This document shows positions 1 through 6,349 of a DNA stretch of 8,492 nt, one piece after another. Position 1 is the first letter of the stretch; the number at the start of each line of letters is the position of its first letter. The position numbers were made by a program, and so were the translations under genes. The DNA lies in the NCBI GenBank assembly GCA_002841035.1, contig PHDR01000106.1, forward strand, positions 1 through 8,492, read 5' to 3'. The notes below the pieces were generated by a model. That model saw nothing but the letters and a program-made list of their open reading frames with translations, had not been told where the DNA came from and made no database searches. The DNA comes from Bacteroidetes bacterium HGW-Bacteroidetes-12 (GTDB lineage: Bacteria; Bacteroidota; Bacteroidia; Flavobacteriales_E; Vicingaceae).

Positions 1-209
1 TTACATTTTTAAATAAAGCAAGCATCACAAAAGAGTTAGATGCAATTCCAGAAAATACGCATGTGGTAATTGATGGGTCTAAATCATTCGCAATAGCTTA
101 TGATGTATTAGAAAACATACAAGAATTTGTTGATTATACCTTTAAATTAAGAAACATTACAGCAGAAACAAAAGGGTTAGATAAAGTAAAAAGTATTTCA
201 AGTCATTAA
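1..209 (+). CDS. SulP-family anion transporter, C-terminal end (partial)
   Basis: This is the last 68 codons of a gene that begins outside the window; the reading frame starts at base 3 and ends in TAA at 207-209. The peptide runs TFLNKASITKELDAIPENTH, then a hydrophobic VVIDGS strand and an AIAYDVLENI helix. This is the layout of a STAS domain, the cytoplasmic C-terminal domain of SulP transporters (sulfate, bicarbonate and related anions). The membrane part is not visible, so the substrate cannot be read from sequence. A carbonic anhydrase gene starts 27 bases downstream on the same strand, and SulP-carbonic anhydrase pairing is common in bacteria, which makes bicarbonate the most attractive substrate. 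STAS identity is fairly sure; the bicarbonate assignment is inference from context. Confidence 0.8.
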   Translation, partial: TFLNKASITKELDAIPENTHVVIDGSKSFAIAYDVLENIQEFVDYTFKLRNITAETKGLDKVKSISSH

Positions 210-236
210 ATTATTCATCTTAAAAACAAAATAACC

Positions 237-875
237 ATGGAAAATAAATTTTATAAACAACTATTAGACAATAATAAAGCTTGGGTTCAATCAAAATTAG
301 ATTTAGACCCAAATTTTTTCAACAAATTAGCTAACGGACAACAACCACCTGTATTATGGATAGGTTGTGCTGATAGTAGAGTGCCTGCCAATGAAATCAT
401 AGGAGCTCAACCAGGAGAAGTGTTTGTGCATAGAAATATCGCAAATATGGTAATACATTCAGACATGAATATGTTAAGCGTGCTTGATTATGCCGTGAAT
501 GCACTAAAAGTAAAACACGTAATTGTTTGTGGTCATTATGGATGTGGTGGTGTAGCCGCAGCAATGGGAAACCAGCACATTGGAATAATTGATAACTGGA
601 TTAGGCACATTAAAGATGTTTATCGTTTTCACCAAGAAGAGCTAGATGCTATTACGAATGAAAAAGAGCGTTTTAATAGATTTGTTGAGCTTAATGTCAT
701 TGAACAAGTATTCGATTTAGCAAAAACATCTATTGTTCAAAATACATGGAACAATAACCAAGAGTTAAATATCCACGGTTGGGTTTATGGAATTGATTCA
801 GGTTTAATAAAAGACTTGAATGTGAATTTTAAAAACAATGATGAATTAGATGAAGTTTATCAATTAAAGTTTTAA
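237..875 (+). CDS. can: Beta-class carbonic anhydrase
   Basis: Zinc enzyme interconverting CO2 and bicarbonate, expected in the cytoplasm as a dimer or tetramer. The 212-residue length matches the bacterial Can type. The zinc ligands are visible: C44 and D46 in the CADSR motif, then H100 and C103 in HYGCGG; D46 and R48 form the usual catalytic dyad. The GEVFVHRNIAN segment (residues 60-70) is also characteristic. There is no signal peptide. The ATG at 237 follows an A-rich leader without a Shine-Dalgarno sequence, normal for Bacteroidota. The gene sits 27 bases after the SulP gene and 12 bases before a predicted outer-membrane protein, with no promoter or terminator seen between them, so the three are probably co-transcribed. 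The likely role is supplying or buffering bicarbonate for carboxylases. All catalytic residues are present. Confidence 0.96.
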   Translation: MENKFYKQLLDNNKAWVQSKLDLDPNFFNKLANGQQPPVLWIGCADSRVPANEIIGAQPGEVFVHRNIANMVIHSDMNMLSVLDYAVNALKVKHVIVCGHYGCGGVAAAMGNQHIGIIDNWIRHIKDVYRFHQEELDAITNEKERFNRFVELNVIEQVFDLAKTSIVQNTWNNNQELNIHGWVYGIDSGLIKDLNVNFKNNDELDEVYQLKF

Positions 876-887
876 AAGTAAAACATT

Positions 888-1757
888 ATGAAATTTTTTC
901 TGTTTCTTAGTTTGTTTTTCTCACTTCCCAGCATTTTTTCTCAAGAAAAAGATAGCATTAAAACTGAAAAAGACAGGTTAGATAGCCTTTACATTGAAGA
1001 AATTGAAAATCACCGTAAAACAGCTAAAGTTCTTCATGCCGAGCCTCTTTTTATTGATTTAATTAGAGACTTAGGGGCAAGAAAAGGCGAAAAAGAATGG
1101 AATGTTGGTTTTGGGTTAACAGACAATGACCAATTTGATAGTTATGAAACATTGGTGGAATATGAATGGGCACCTATTAATAGGCTTGGCTTTGAAATAG
1201 AAGTGCCCTTCACTTTCTTTTACCCAACAACCGATGACAGAGTTAACGATGGGATACCTCAAAATAAAATGAATGGTTTAAAACTAGCAGCACAATATTC
1301 TTTCTTTGTATCTGAAAAATTAAACACCACACTTGCCATAGGCTATTTAAACGAATTTGAATTTACAACTTTTAATAATTACGGAAAAGAACAATTCATA
1401 GAAGGCAACACCTATAATCCTTTTTTTGTTGCAGCAAAGCGTTGGGGGCAAAATTTTCACACGTTAATTTATACAGGACCAGAATTTCAGCAACATTTTT
1501 TAAATACTAAATTTCATACCACTTGGCAAATAAATTCTAGTATTCATTACATGATAGATGGAACACGAAATTTTATAGGACTTGAATTTAATAAAGGATT
1601 TACATCTAATGATTTTGATATGACAATCAGACCCCAAATGAGGTTGGGAATTTCTGAAAATTTATTGATAGGAATTGTCGCTGGAATACCTATAAATAGG
1701 GAGAATCAGCGATTTAGTTCCTTTTTTAGATTAATTTATGAACCCAAACATAAATAA
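888..1757 (+). CDS. Exported beta-barrel-like protein with HAEPL/DLGARKG segment, unknown function
   Basis: A 289-residue protein. Residues 1-18 are a signal peptide (one Lys, a Phe/Leu-rich core, cleavage probably before Q19). Next come a charged stretch (20-49) and a conspicuous segment at 50-72 with HAEPLFIDLIRDLGARKG at its core. From about residue 71 to the end the sequence alternates short polar and hydrophobic/aromatic strands rich in Gly, Tyr and Phe, as in outer-membrane beta-barrels, and it closes with an RLIYEPKHK tail. I recall this segment as conserved in many Bacteroidota hypothetical proteins, but no function is known to me. It lies 12 bases after the carbonic anhydrase gene, presumably in the same operon, so a role in moving or sensing inorganic carbon or anions at the outer membrane is a guess from context. 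The last base of its stop codon region already belongs to a hairpin terminator. Confidence 0.75.
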   Translation: MKFFLFLSLFFSLPSIFSQEKDSIKTEKDRLDSLYIEEIENHRKTAKVLHAEPLFIDLIRDLGARKGEKEWNVGFGLTDNDQFDSYETLVEYEWAPINRLGFEIEVPFTFFYPTTDDRVNDGIPQNKMNGLKLAAQYSFFVSEKLNTTLAIGYLNEFEFTTFNNYGKEQFIEGNTYNPFFVAAKRWGQNFHTLIYTGPEFQQHFLNTKFHTTWQINSSIHYMIDGTRNFIGLEFNKGFTSNDFDMTIRPQMRLGISENLLIGIVAGIPINRENQRFSSFFRLIYEPKHK

Positions 1758-1777
1758 AAAATAAATTTCTATTTTTT
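1756..1777 (+). terminator. AT-only hairpin terminator after the carbonic anhydrase operon
   Basis: AAAAAATA (1756-1763), six-base loop, TATTTTTT (1770-1777): a perfect 8-bp inverted repeat starting within the stop codon of the preceding gene and ending in six T. AT-rich stems of this kind are plausible intrinsic terminators in low-GC Bacteroidota, though the lack of G:C pairs makes it weak. The final T-run is shared with the -33 element of the next promoter. Confidence 0.45.
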
Positions 1778-1806
1778 GAAGGTTGTGTTTTTTTAGTATA
1801 TATTTG
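1775..1806 (+). promoter_or_regulatory. Bacteroidota-type promoter for the lipoprotein pair
   Basis: TTTG at 1775-1778 and TATATTTG at 1799-1806, separated by 20 bases, match the Bacteroidota housekeeping promoter (TTTG, then TAnnTTTG) at every fixed position. Transcription would start near 1813, giving a leader of roughly 20 bases before the ATG at 1835. The best promoter match I found in the window. Confidence 0.72.
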
Positions 1807-1834
1807 TTATTCTTTTAATAAATAAAAAATTACA

Positions 1835-2380
1835 ATGAAAAACACAGCCTTTATACTATTAATCTTTTCTTTTATTTCCATAACTTCATGTGGAGATAAA
1901 GAAAATACTACAGAAGAAAACCAAGTTGTTTTACTAAAAGGACACGAAGAACTAAATTTAACTTCATGGGGGTTTCCTATGTCAGTTATGGTTCCCGATG
2001 CTGAAAACAACGGAGAAGCCCAAGTAACACTAACCAATAGAGGTGCATTGGAAATTATTGTTGGACAGAATTTTGGAATAGAAATCATTTACGGAGAAGG
2101 AGATATTGATTTGCTTAAAATGGACTTAGAAGAAGATTTAGTGTTCTCCTCTGAAATTATTAAAGAAGAAGAAAATCTATTGATTTACAAACAAAATATT
2201 CCTGAATCTGGAATAAAAACACAATACCACTTTTTTCAAAAAGTGGTAATAGGAAGTGATATTTATGAAGTTCGAGATTTGCAAGGCGAACAATACGAAG
2301 AAAAAATGATTGAAGACATGATAAAAGCAGTTCAAACACTTCGATTAACACCAATAACATCGAGCGAATCAAAAGTATAA
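1835..2380 (+). CDS. Lipoprotein of unknown function
   Basis: A 181-residue protein with a lipoprotein signal peptide: K2, a hydrophobic core (residues 4-16) and an ITSC lipobox with C19 as the lipidated cysteine. The residues after it (GDKENTTEEN) are acidic and polar, which in Bacteroidota can direct a lipoprotein to the cell surface; that is an inference. The mature part is soluble, acidic and probably alpha/beta, with beta-like strands (for example ALEIIVGQNFGIEIIYG, residues 71-87) and a C-terminal helix (about 154-170). I do not recognise the family. The gene has its own promoter upstream and is followed after 5 bases by a second lipoprotein gene, so the two are almost certainly co-transcribed. 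It contains an internal palindrome at 2225-2248. Confidence 0.85.
   Translation: MKNTAFILLIFSFISITSCGDKENTTEENQVVLLKGHEELNLTSWGFPMSVMVPDAENNGEAQVTLTNRGALEIIVGQNFGIEIIYGEGDIDLLKMDLEEDLVFSSEIIKEEENLLIYKQNIPESGIKTQYHFFQKVVIGSDIYEVRDLQGEQYEEKMIEDMIKAVQTLRLTPITSSESKV
2225..2248. repeat. 11-bp perfect inverted repeat inside the lipoprotein gene
   Basis: TACCACTTTTT (2225-2235), two-base spacer TC, AAAAAGTGGTA (2238-2248). Both arms lie in coding sequence (the YHFFQKVV region). As RNA it would form a hairpin with a very tight loop; as DNA it is a near-perfect 24-bp palindrome. No function is assigned. Confidence 0.6.
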
Positions 2381-2385
2381 GTAAT

Positions 2386-2733
2386 ATGGTAAGAATATGT
2401 TTCTTATGCTTGTTTTTGCTTAGCATTTATTCCTGTAAACAGAAAACTCAAATTCCATCAAACCTATTAGATGAGGATAAAATGGTTGAAATAATTACAC
2501 AATTAGAAATAACCCAAGCTTATTTTAAAATTAAATCTGTTTCGCCAGACAGCATCTCCTCAACAAATCATTACCAGAAACAACAATTTGATTCCATATT
2601 CAAACAACATAACATATCCTATGAGGCTTTTAATAATAGCTTAATGTATTACGCCTCAGAGCCAAATAAAATAATGGAGATTTATTCACAAGTAGTAGTT
2701 TCTCTTTCAGAACAACAGGCTTCATTTCACTAA
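2386..2733 (+). CDS. Small DUF4296-like lipoprotein
   Basis: A 115-residue protein starting at an ATG five bases after the preceding lipoprotein gene. Residues 1-16 form a signal peptide and the lipobox IYSC gives C17 as the lipidated cysteine. The mature part is mostly helical: NLLDEDKMVEIITQLEITQAY (from residue 26) is followed by a spacer, and then helices near 61-75 (HYQKQQFDSIFKQHN) and 79-107. The pattern of a short lipoprotein with an L(L/I)-x-x-x-KM-V-x-I-I helix, then FD-IFK-H-I-Y and a final helix resembles the Bacteroidota family DUF4296, which has no established function as far as I know. It is probably co-transcribed with its upstream neighbour, and about 100 non-coding bases separate it from porQ. 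Assignment to DUF4296 is from memory of the motif. Confidence 0.8.
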   Translation: MVRICFLCLFLLSIYSCKQKTQIPSNLLDEDKMVEIITQLEITQAYFKIKSVSPDSISSTNHYQKQQFDSIFKQHNISYEAFNNSLMYYASEPNKIMEIYSQVVVSLSEQQASFH

Positions 2734-2802
2734 AATCGTTTCTTTTTAAAAATAACTGATTTAATAGGATTTAGTTCACACAATATTAATTCTATTATTA
2801 CG

Positions 2803-2810
2803 TAATTTAG
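2803..2810 (+). promoter_or_regulatory. Possible -7 element for porQ-cmk
   Basis: TAATTTAG differs from TAnnTTTG at one base and would start transcription near 2817, about 17 bases before the porQ ATG. No convincing -33 TTTG lies at the right distance, so this is weak. The remainder of the 100-base gap shows no clear terminator. Confidence 0.3.
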
Positions 2811-2833
2811 CAAACTATTGAACGCACAACTTA

Positions 2834-3946
2834 ATGAGAATAGTATTAATTCTGTTTTTTTTGTTTACCTATATTATAGGAAATGCTCAAATAGGAGGAG
2901 AAAAAGTCTTTAATTTTCTCGATATTCCTGTTTCAGCTAGACAAGGTGCTCTTGGTGGAAGTGTTATTGCCATAAAAGATGATGATCCTAATTTATCGAT
3001 AGACAACCCATCTCTATTAAATGCTGAGTTGCATAGTTCTCTTACATTTACATATTTAAACTATTTTTCAGACATTAATTATGGATATTTCTCCTATATC
3101 AATGATTTTAAAAAATATGGAACATTTTCAGCTGGAATAAAATACATTGATTATGGAAAATTTTTGGAAACAGACGAAGGAGGTAATGAATTAGGAAGTT
3201 TTTCGGCAGCTGAATATGCATTTATACTAGGTTGGGGAAAAAACATTGACTCATCTTTTTCGGTTGGAGCAAATTTAAAACCCATTTATTCGAGACTTTA
3301 TTTTAATTCATCCGTAGCTTTAGCACTTGATGTAGTTGGTACGTATCATAACTCCTCAAAAAACTTTACCACATCATTGTTAATCAGAAACATAGGTCGG
3401 CAACTAACAACCTACACCGAAGATGCTAAAAGAGAAGCATTGCCTTTTCAAATCCAAGCAGGAATTTCGAAAAAATTAGCTCACACACCCATTCGTCTTA
3501 ATGTTGATTTCATTCACCTACAAAATTGGAACTTAGCTTTTAATGACTCTACCATTGCTACAAACCAAAATAATGAATTAACCCAAGAAGAAAAAAACGA
3601 ACAAAACAAAACAGGAATTACAAGTGAGTTTTTTAGACATGTTGCTGCAGGAGTGGAATTTTTACCATCAAAAAATTTTATGATACGATTTGGTTATAAT
3701 TTTAAAAGACGTTCAGAACTAGCTTTTGATAATAGAGGGAAATTGGTTGGGTTTAGTTGGGGAGTAGGCTTCCGAATTAAGAAATTTCATATTAGCTACG
3801 GAAGTGCAAGTTATCATTTAGCAGGTTCTTCCAATCATTTCACAATTACAACCAATATTTCAGATTATTACAAAAAAAATCAAGTAATTACCGAAAAACC
3901 TAAAAGAGAAAGAAAAGCCCGAAACAAAAAAACTTTCACAGAATGA
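2834..3946 (+). CDS. porQ: Type IX secretion system outer-membrane protein PorQ
   Basis: PorQ is an outer-membrane barrel of the PorV/FadL-like group; in the type IX secretion system it anchors PorZ in the attachment complex (with PorU and PorV) that processes and tethers secreted proteins at the cell surface. The sequence shows a signal peptide (1-19, ending NAQ), then the family hallmark near the N-terminus: GGEKVFNFLDIPVSARQGAL followed by GG and DDDPNLSIDNPSLL (residues 49-62). Barrel strands follow to about residue 345. At 370 residues it is somewhat longer than the roughly 340 I expect. The excess is a hydrophilic loop at 244-262 (Gln/Asn/Glu/Lys-rich) and a basic tail (347-370, including KPKRERKARNKK). 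The gene overlaps cmk by ATGA. A porQ-cmk neighbourhood is, to my recollection, also present in Porphyromonas gingivalis, which supports the call. Confidence 0.88.
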   Translation: MRIVLILFFLFTYIIGNAQIGGEKVFNFLDIPVSARQGALGGSVIAIKDDDPNLSIDNPSLLNAELHSSLTFTYLNYFSDINYGYFSYINDFKKYGTFSAGIKYIDYGKFLETDEGGNELGSFSAAEYAFILGWGKNIDSSFSVGANLKPIYSRLYFNSSVALALDVVGTYHNSSKNFTTSLLIRNIGRQLTTYTEDAKREALPFQIQAGISKKLAHTPIRLNVDFIHLQNWNLAFNDSTIATNQNNELTQEEKNEQNKTGITSEFFRHVAAGVEFLPSKNFMIRFGYNFKRRSELAFDNRGKLVGFSWGVGFRIKKFHISYGSASYHLAGSSNHFTITTNISDYYKKNQVITEKPKRERKARNKKTFTE

Positions 3947-4632
3947 AAAAAATAATAATTGCAATTGACGGATATTCTTCTTGTGGAAAAAGCACCTTAG
4001 CAAAACAATTGGCTAGAAAACTTAATTATGTCTATATCGATACAGGTGCAATGTATAGAGCCGTGGCGTTATTTGCATTGCAAAATGGATTCATTGATGT
4101 CCATTTTTTTGATGAAAAAGCATTGATTCAACACTTAGATAAAATAAATGTATCCTTCTCATTCAACTCAGAACTTAACACTTCTGAAACTTTTCTGAAT
4201 GGAAAAAATATCGAAAAAGAAATCAGAGGAATCATCATTTCTAATTTGGTTAGCAAAATAGCAAAAATAAAAGAAGTACGAGCTAAAATGGTAGAGCTTC
4301 AACGAGAAATGGGCAATAAAAAAGGGTTAGTTATGGATGGAAGAGATATTGGTTCAGTAGTTTTTCCTAATGCTGAATTAAAAATTTTTATGACAGCAGC
4401 TTTTGAAATTAGAGCAAAACGAAGATTTGATGAACTAAAAGCTAAAGGCGACAACACTTCCTATGAAGCCGTTTTAAAAAATATTGTTTCGAGAGATGAT
4501 GATGATACCAGCAGAACAGAAAATCCATTAATAAAAGCAGATGATGCTATAGTGATAGACAATTCCAATATTAATCAAGAAGAACAATTTCTTATCGTGA
4601 TGAATTTGATTAATGAAAAATTAAAATCATAA
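3943..4632 (+). CDS. cmk: (d)CMP kinase (cytidylate kinase)
   Basis: Cytoplasmic nucleoside monophosphate kinase that phosphorylates CMP and dCMP with ATP, feeding CTP/dCTP synthesis and recycling CMP from lipid and RNA turnover. The 229 residues match the bacterial Cmk length. Visible motifs: the Walker A loop GYSSCGKST (10-18), the CMP-binding DTGAMYR (33-39), DGRDIGS (132-138) with R134 and D135, and the lid SRDDDDTSR (183-191) contributing R184, D188 and R191. The start codon lies inside the end of porQ (ATGA overlap at 3943-3946), which suggests translational coupling; the two are probably one transcript. Nothing in the sequence suggests a defect. A weak hairpin follows the stop. Confidence 0.96.
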   Translation: MKKIIIAIDGYSSCGKSTLAKQLARKLNYVYIDTGAMYRAVALFALQNGFIDVHFFDEKALIQHLDKINVSFSFNSELNTSETFLNGKNIEKEIRGIIISNLVSKIAKIKEVRAKMVELQREMGNKKGLVMDGRDIGSVVFPNAELKIFMTAAFEIRAKRRFDELKAKGDNTSYEAVLKNIVSRDDDDTSRTENPLIKADDAIVIDNSNINQEEQFLIVMNLINEKLKS

Positions 4633-4648
4633 ATAATTTCATTCCTAA

Positions 4649-4677
4649 CTTTTTAACCTTTAATAGGTTATCAAAAG
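4649..4677 (+). other. Imperfect hairpin after cmk
   Basis: AACCT (4655-4659), loop TTAAT, AGGTT (4665-4669), extended outward by CTTTT (4649-4653) pairing with AAAAG (4673-4677) around a small internal loop. It lacks a following T-run, so terminator function is uncertain; it could also be a processing or regulatory structure between cmk and ilvE. Confidence 0.35.
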
Positions 4678-4704
4678 TCATTATAAAGACATCAAAATCA
4701 TTTT
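4670..4704 (+). repeat. Direct repeat upstream of the ilvE promoter
   Basis: ATCAAAAGTCATTAT begins at 4670 and ATCAAAATCATTTT at 4691. The copies agree except for one extra G in the first and a final base, and begin 21 bp apart, two helical turns. They sit just upstream of and against the -33 region of the ilvE promoter, a suitable place for an operator. In such AT-rich DNA chance is possible. Confidence 0.3.
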
Positions 4705-4731
4705 ACTTTACCATAAAAAATAGTAAATTTG
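4701..4731 (+). promoter_or_regulatory. Promoter of ilvE
   Basis: TAAATTTG at 4724-4731 matches the -7 consensus TAnnTTTG exactly. TTTT at 4701-4704, 19 bases upstream, is a one-mismatch -33 element. Transcription would start near 4738, so the in-frame TTG at 4729 lies upstream of the mRNA start; this decides the ilvE start in favour of the ATG at 4759 or 4762. Confidence 0.62.
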
Positions 4732-4758
4732 ATACCATTATTAAAAAGAACTAGAATA

Positions 4759-5829
4759 ATGATGGATACAATCAGTAACATTCAAATCGAAAAAGTTAAA
4801 ACCTCTAAAATTCAGTCGGTTGATTTTGAAAACATACAATTTGGGAAACAATTTTCAGATCACATGTTTATTGCCGATTATAAAAATGGAGAATGGAAAA
4901 ACTTAAAAATTGTTCCTTATGCTCCCATTTCAATAAGTCCGTCCTGTGCTGCAATTCATTACGGTCAGTCTGTTTTTGAAGGAATGAAAGCCTATAAAGA
5001 TAGTGATGGAAATGTATTGTTGTTTCGTCCTACCGAAAATGCGAAAAGAATAAATATGTCAGCCAAAAGAATGTGTATGCCCGAAATACCTGAAGCATTA
5101 TTTATGGATGCAATACATCAATTAGTTCAATTAGATGCTGATTGGGTACCTAAAGCAGAAGATAGTTCATTATATATTAGACCATTTATTTTTGCTAGTG
5201 AAGAATTGTTGGGCGTTAGACCAGCCGAAGAATATAAATTTATGATTATTACATCTCCTGTTTCCTCTTATTATACTGGACCAGTAGATGTAAAAATTGA
5301 AACACATTACACACGAGCATCTGAAGGTGGTGTTGGTTTTGCCAAAGCAGCGGGTAATTATGCAGCAGCATTATATCCAGCAAAATTGGGTCAAGATAAA
5401 GGCTATAAACAACTTATTTGGACTGATGCCAAAACACATGAATATATTGAAGAATCTGGTACAATGAATGTTATGTTTTTAATTAATGATATTTTAATTA
5501 CACCTTCAATATCACTTCATACTACCTTAGCAGGAATTACAAGAGATAGTATTTTAACCTTGGCTAAAGAAATTGGAATAACAGTAGAAGAACGAAGAGT
5601 TTCTGTGAAAGAGGTGATTGATGCCGCTCGTAAAAATCTACTTCAAGATGCTTTCGGAACTGGAACCGCAGCAACTATTGCTCAAATAGCTTCAATTACA
5701 TTTAATGACGAGCGTTTTGAATTACCTCCTTTAGAGCAAAGAACTGTTTCTAATCAAATTGCAACGCTTATTCAGGACATAAAAAGAGGAAGAGTTGCCG
5801 ACACACATAATTGGGTAGACAGAATTTAA
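4759..5829 (+). CDS. ilvE: Branched-chain amino acid aminotransferase (type II)
   Basis: PLP-dependent fold-type IV enzyme that reversibly transfers the amino group between leucine, isoleucine or valine and 2-oxoglutarate: the last step of their synthesis and the first of their breakdown, in the cytoplasm. From the ATG at 4759 it has 356 residues, the usual type II length. Visible motifs: YGQSVFEGMKAY (68-79), the PLP-binding lysine K196 in FAKAAGNYAA, EESGTMN (231-237) with E232 contacting the cofactor, LAGITRD (257-263) and FGTGTAA (299-305) binding the cofactor phosphate. An in-frame TTG at 4729 would add ten residues but falls inside the promoter; a second ATG at 4762 cannot be excluded. 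The gene is alone on its transcript by context. Its stop codon overlaps that of the convergent gene on the other strand. Confidence 0.95.
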   Translation: MMDTISNIQIEKVKTSKIQSVDFENIQFGKQFSDHMFIADYKNGEWKNLKIVPYAPISISPSCAAIHYGQSVFEGMKAYKDSDGNVLLFRPTENAKRINMSAKRMCMPEIPEALFMDAIHQLVQLDADWVPKAEDSSLYIRPFIFASEELLGVRPAEEYKFMIITSPVSSYYTGPVDVKIETHYTRASEGGVGFAKAAGNYAAALYPAKLGQDKGYKQLIWTDAKTHEYIEESGTMNVMFLINDILITPSISLHTTLAGITRDSILTLAKEIGITVEERRVSVKEVIDAARKNLLQDAFGTGTAATIAQIASITFNDERFELPPLEQRTVSNQIATLIQDIKRGRVADTHNWVDRI

Positions 5830-6308
5830 TTAATGTTTTCTGAATATCGTTCCAGATTAGTTGTTGTTAGACTATAGGAATCGGATGCCGCAGGACCAAA
5901 AACAGTACCTTTAAATTCAATTGAATTAAGCAATTCATTCGCAATCAATTCTAAATAATAGCTATGAGCTTGATTTTTTACCAGCTTGTTTTGTTGAATG
6001 GTCCCTACCATTTTATTCTGATAAAAAACTACTAATTGCTGCTTTCCAATTTCAAAAGGTATAGAATTTAATTTTCTACCATCTTTCATAATTATTATTT
6101 CTTTACACGAAATAGCCTCTTTTTCACAAATCCATTTTATGGTTATTTGATTTTTATCTATTGTTGAATCGTATTTTAATTTAAGCGAATTTCCGTAAGC
6201 CAAATAATGCAAATAGGAAAAAGGATTTTCTTGTTTGTTCATGCTTGGGTGAAGAGCAAAAACTCCAAACACTAAAATAGATAGTAATATGTTTTTAAAG
6301 TAACGCAT
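5826..6308 (-). CDS. Small exported protein of unknown function, third gene of the sigma-factor operon
   Basis: A 160-residue protein with an N-terminal hydrophobic segment (R2, K5, then ILLSILVFGVFAL, about 7-19) that is a signal peptide or membrane anchor; no lipobox is seen. The mature part has a mixed strand/helix pattern and two cysteines, C61 and C68, close enough for a disulfide in the periplasm. The C-terminus (FKGTVFGPAASDSYS onward) is polar. I do not recognise the family. It starts 41 bases after the stop of the predicted anti-sigma factor with no promoter in the gap, so it is probably the last gene of that operon and may act in the same envelope response. A hairpin abuts its start codon. 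Its stop overlaps the ilvE stop: TTAA at 5826-5829 serves both strands. Confidence 0.75.
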   Translation of the reverse strand: MRYFKNILLSILVFGVFALHPSMNKQENPFSYLHYLAYGNSLKLKYDSTIDKNQITIKWICEKEAISCKEIIIMKDGRKLNSIPFEIGKQQLVVFYQNKMVGTIQQNKLVKNQAHSYYLELIANELLNSIEFKGTVFGPAASDSYSLTTTNLERYSENIN

Positions 6309-6330
6309 TGCTTATAGAACGATTAAGCAA
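6308..6330 (-). other. Hairpin abutting the start codon of the small exported protein
   Basis: TTGCTTA (6308-6314), nine-base spacer, TAAGCAA (6324-6330): a perfect 7-bp inverted repeat including two G:C pairs. Read on the minus strand it ends at the A of the ATG, so it would fold across the ribosome landing site. It could limit translation of the third operon gene, or mark an RNA processing or 3'-end site between the genes. Confidence 0.4.
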
Positions 6331-6349
6331 CACTTTTGGTTGGATAGGG

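Noticed and set aside
1807..2088. 93-codon open frame on the minus strand
   Set aside because: It is antisense to the lipoprotein gene, which has a promoter, lipobox and operon partner; the predicted peptide has no recognisable features.
2160..2426. 88-codon open frame on the minus strand with hydrophobic Leu/Ile-rich peptide
   Set aside because: It is antisense to the two lipoprotein genes; the hydrophobicity arises from reading AT-rich coding DNA backwards, and there is no promoter or partner.
2782..2856. Similar 15-mers around TATTAATTCT at 2782-2796 and 2842-2856, before and inside the start of porQ
   Set aside because: They differ at two positions, one copy is coding for the signal peptide, and AT-rich 10-mers recur easily by chance.
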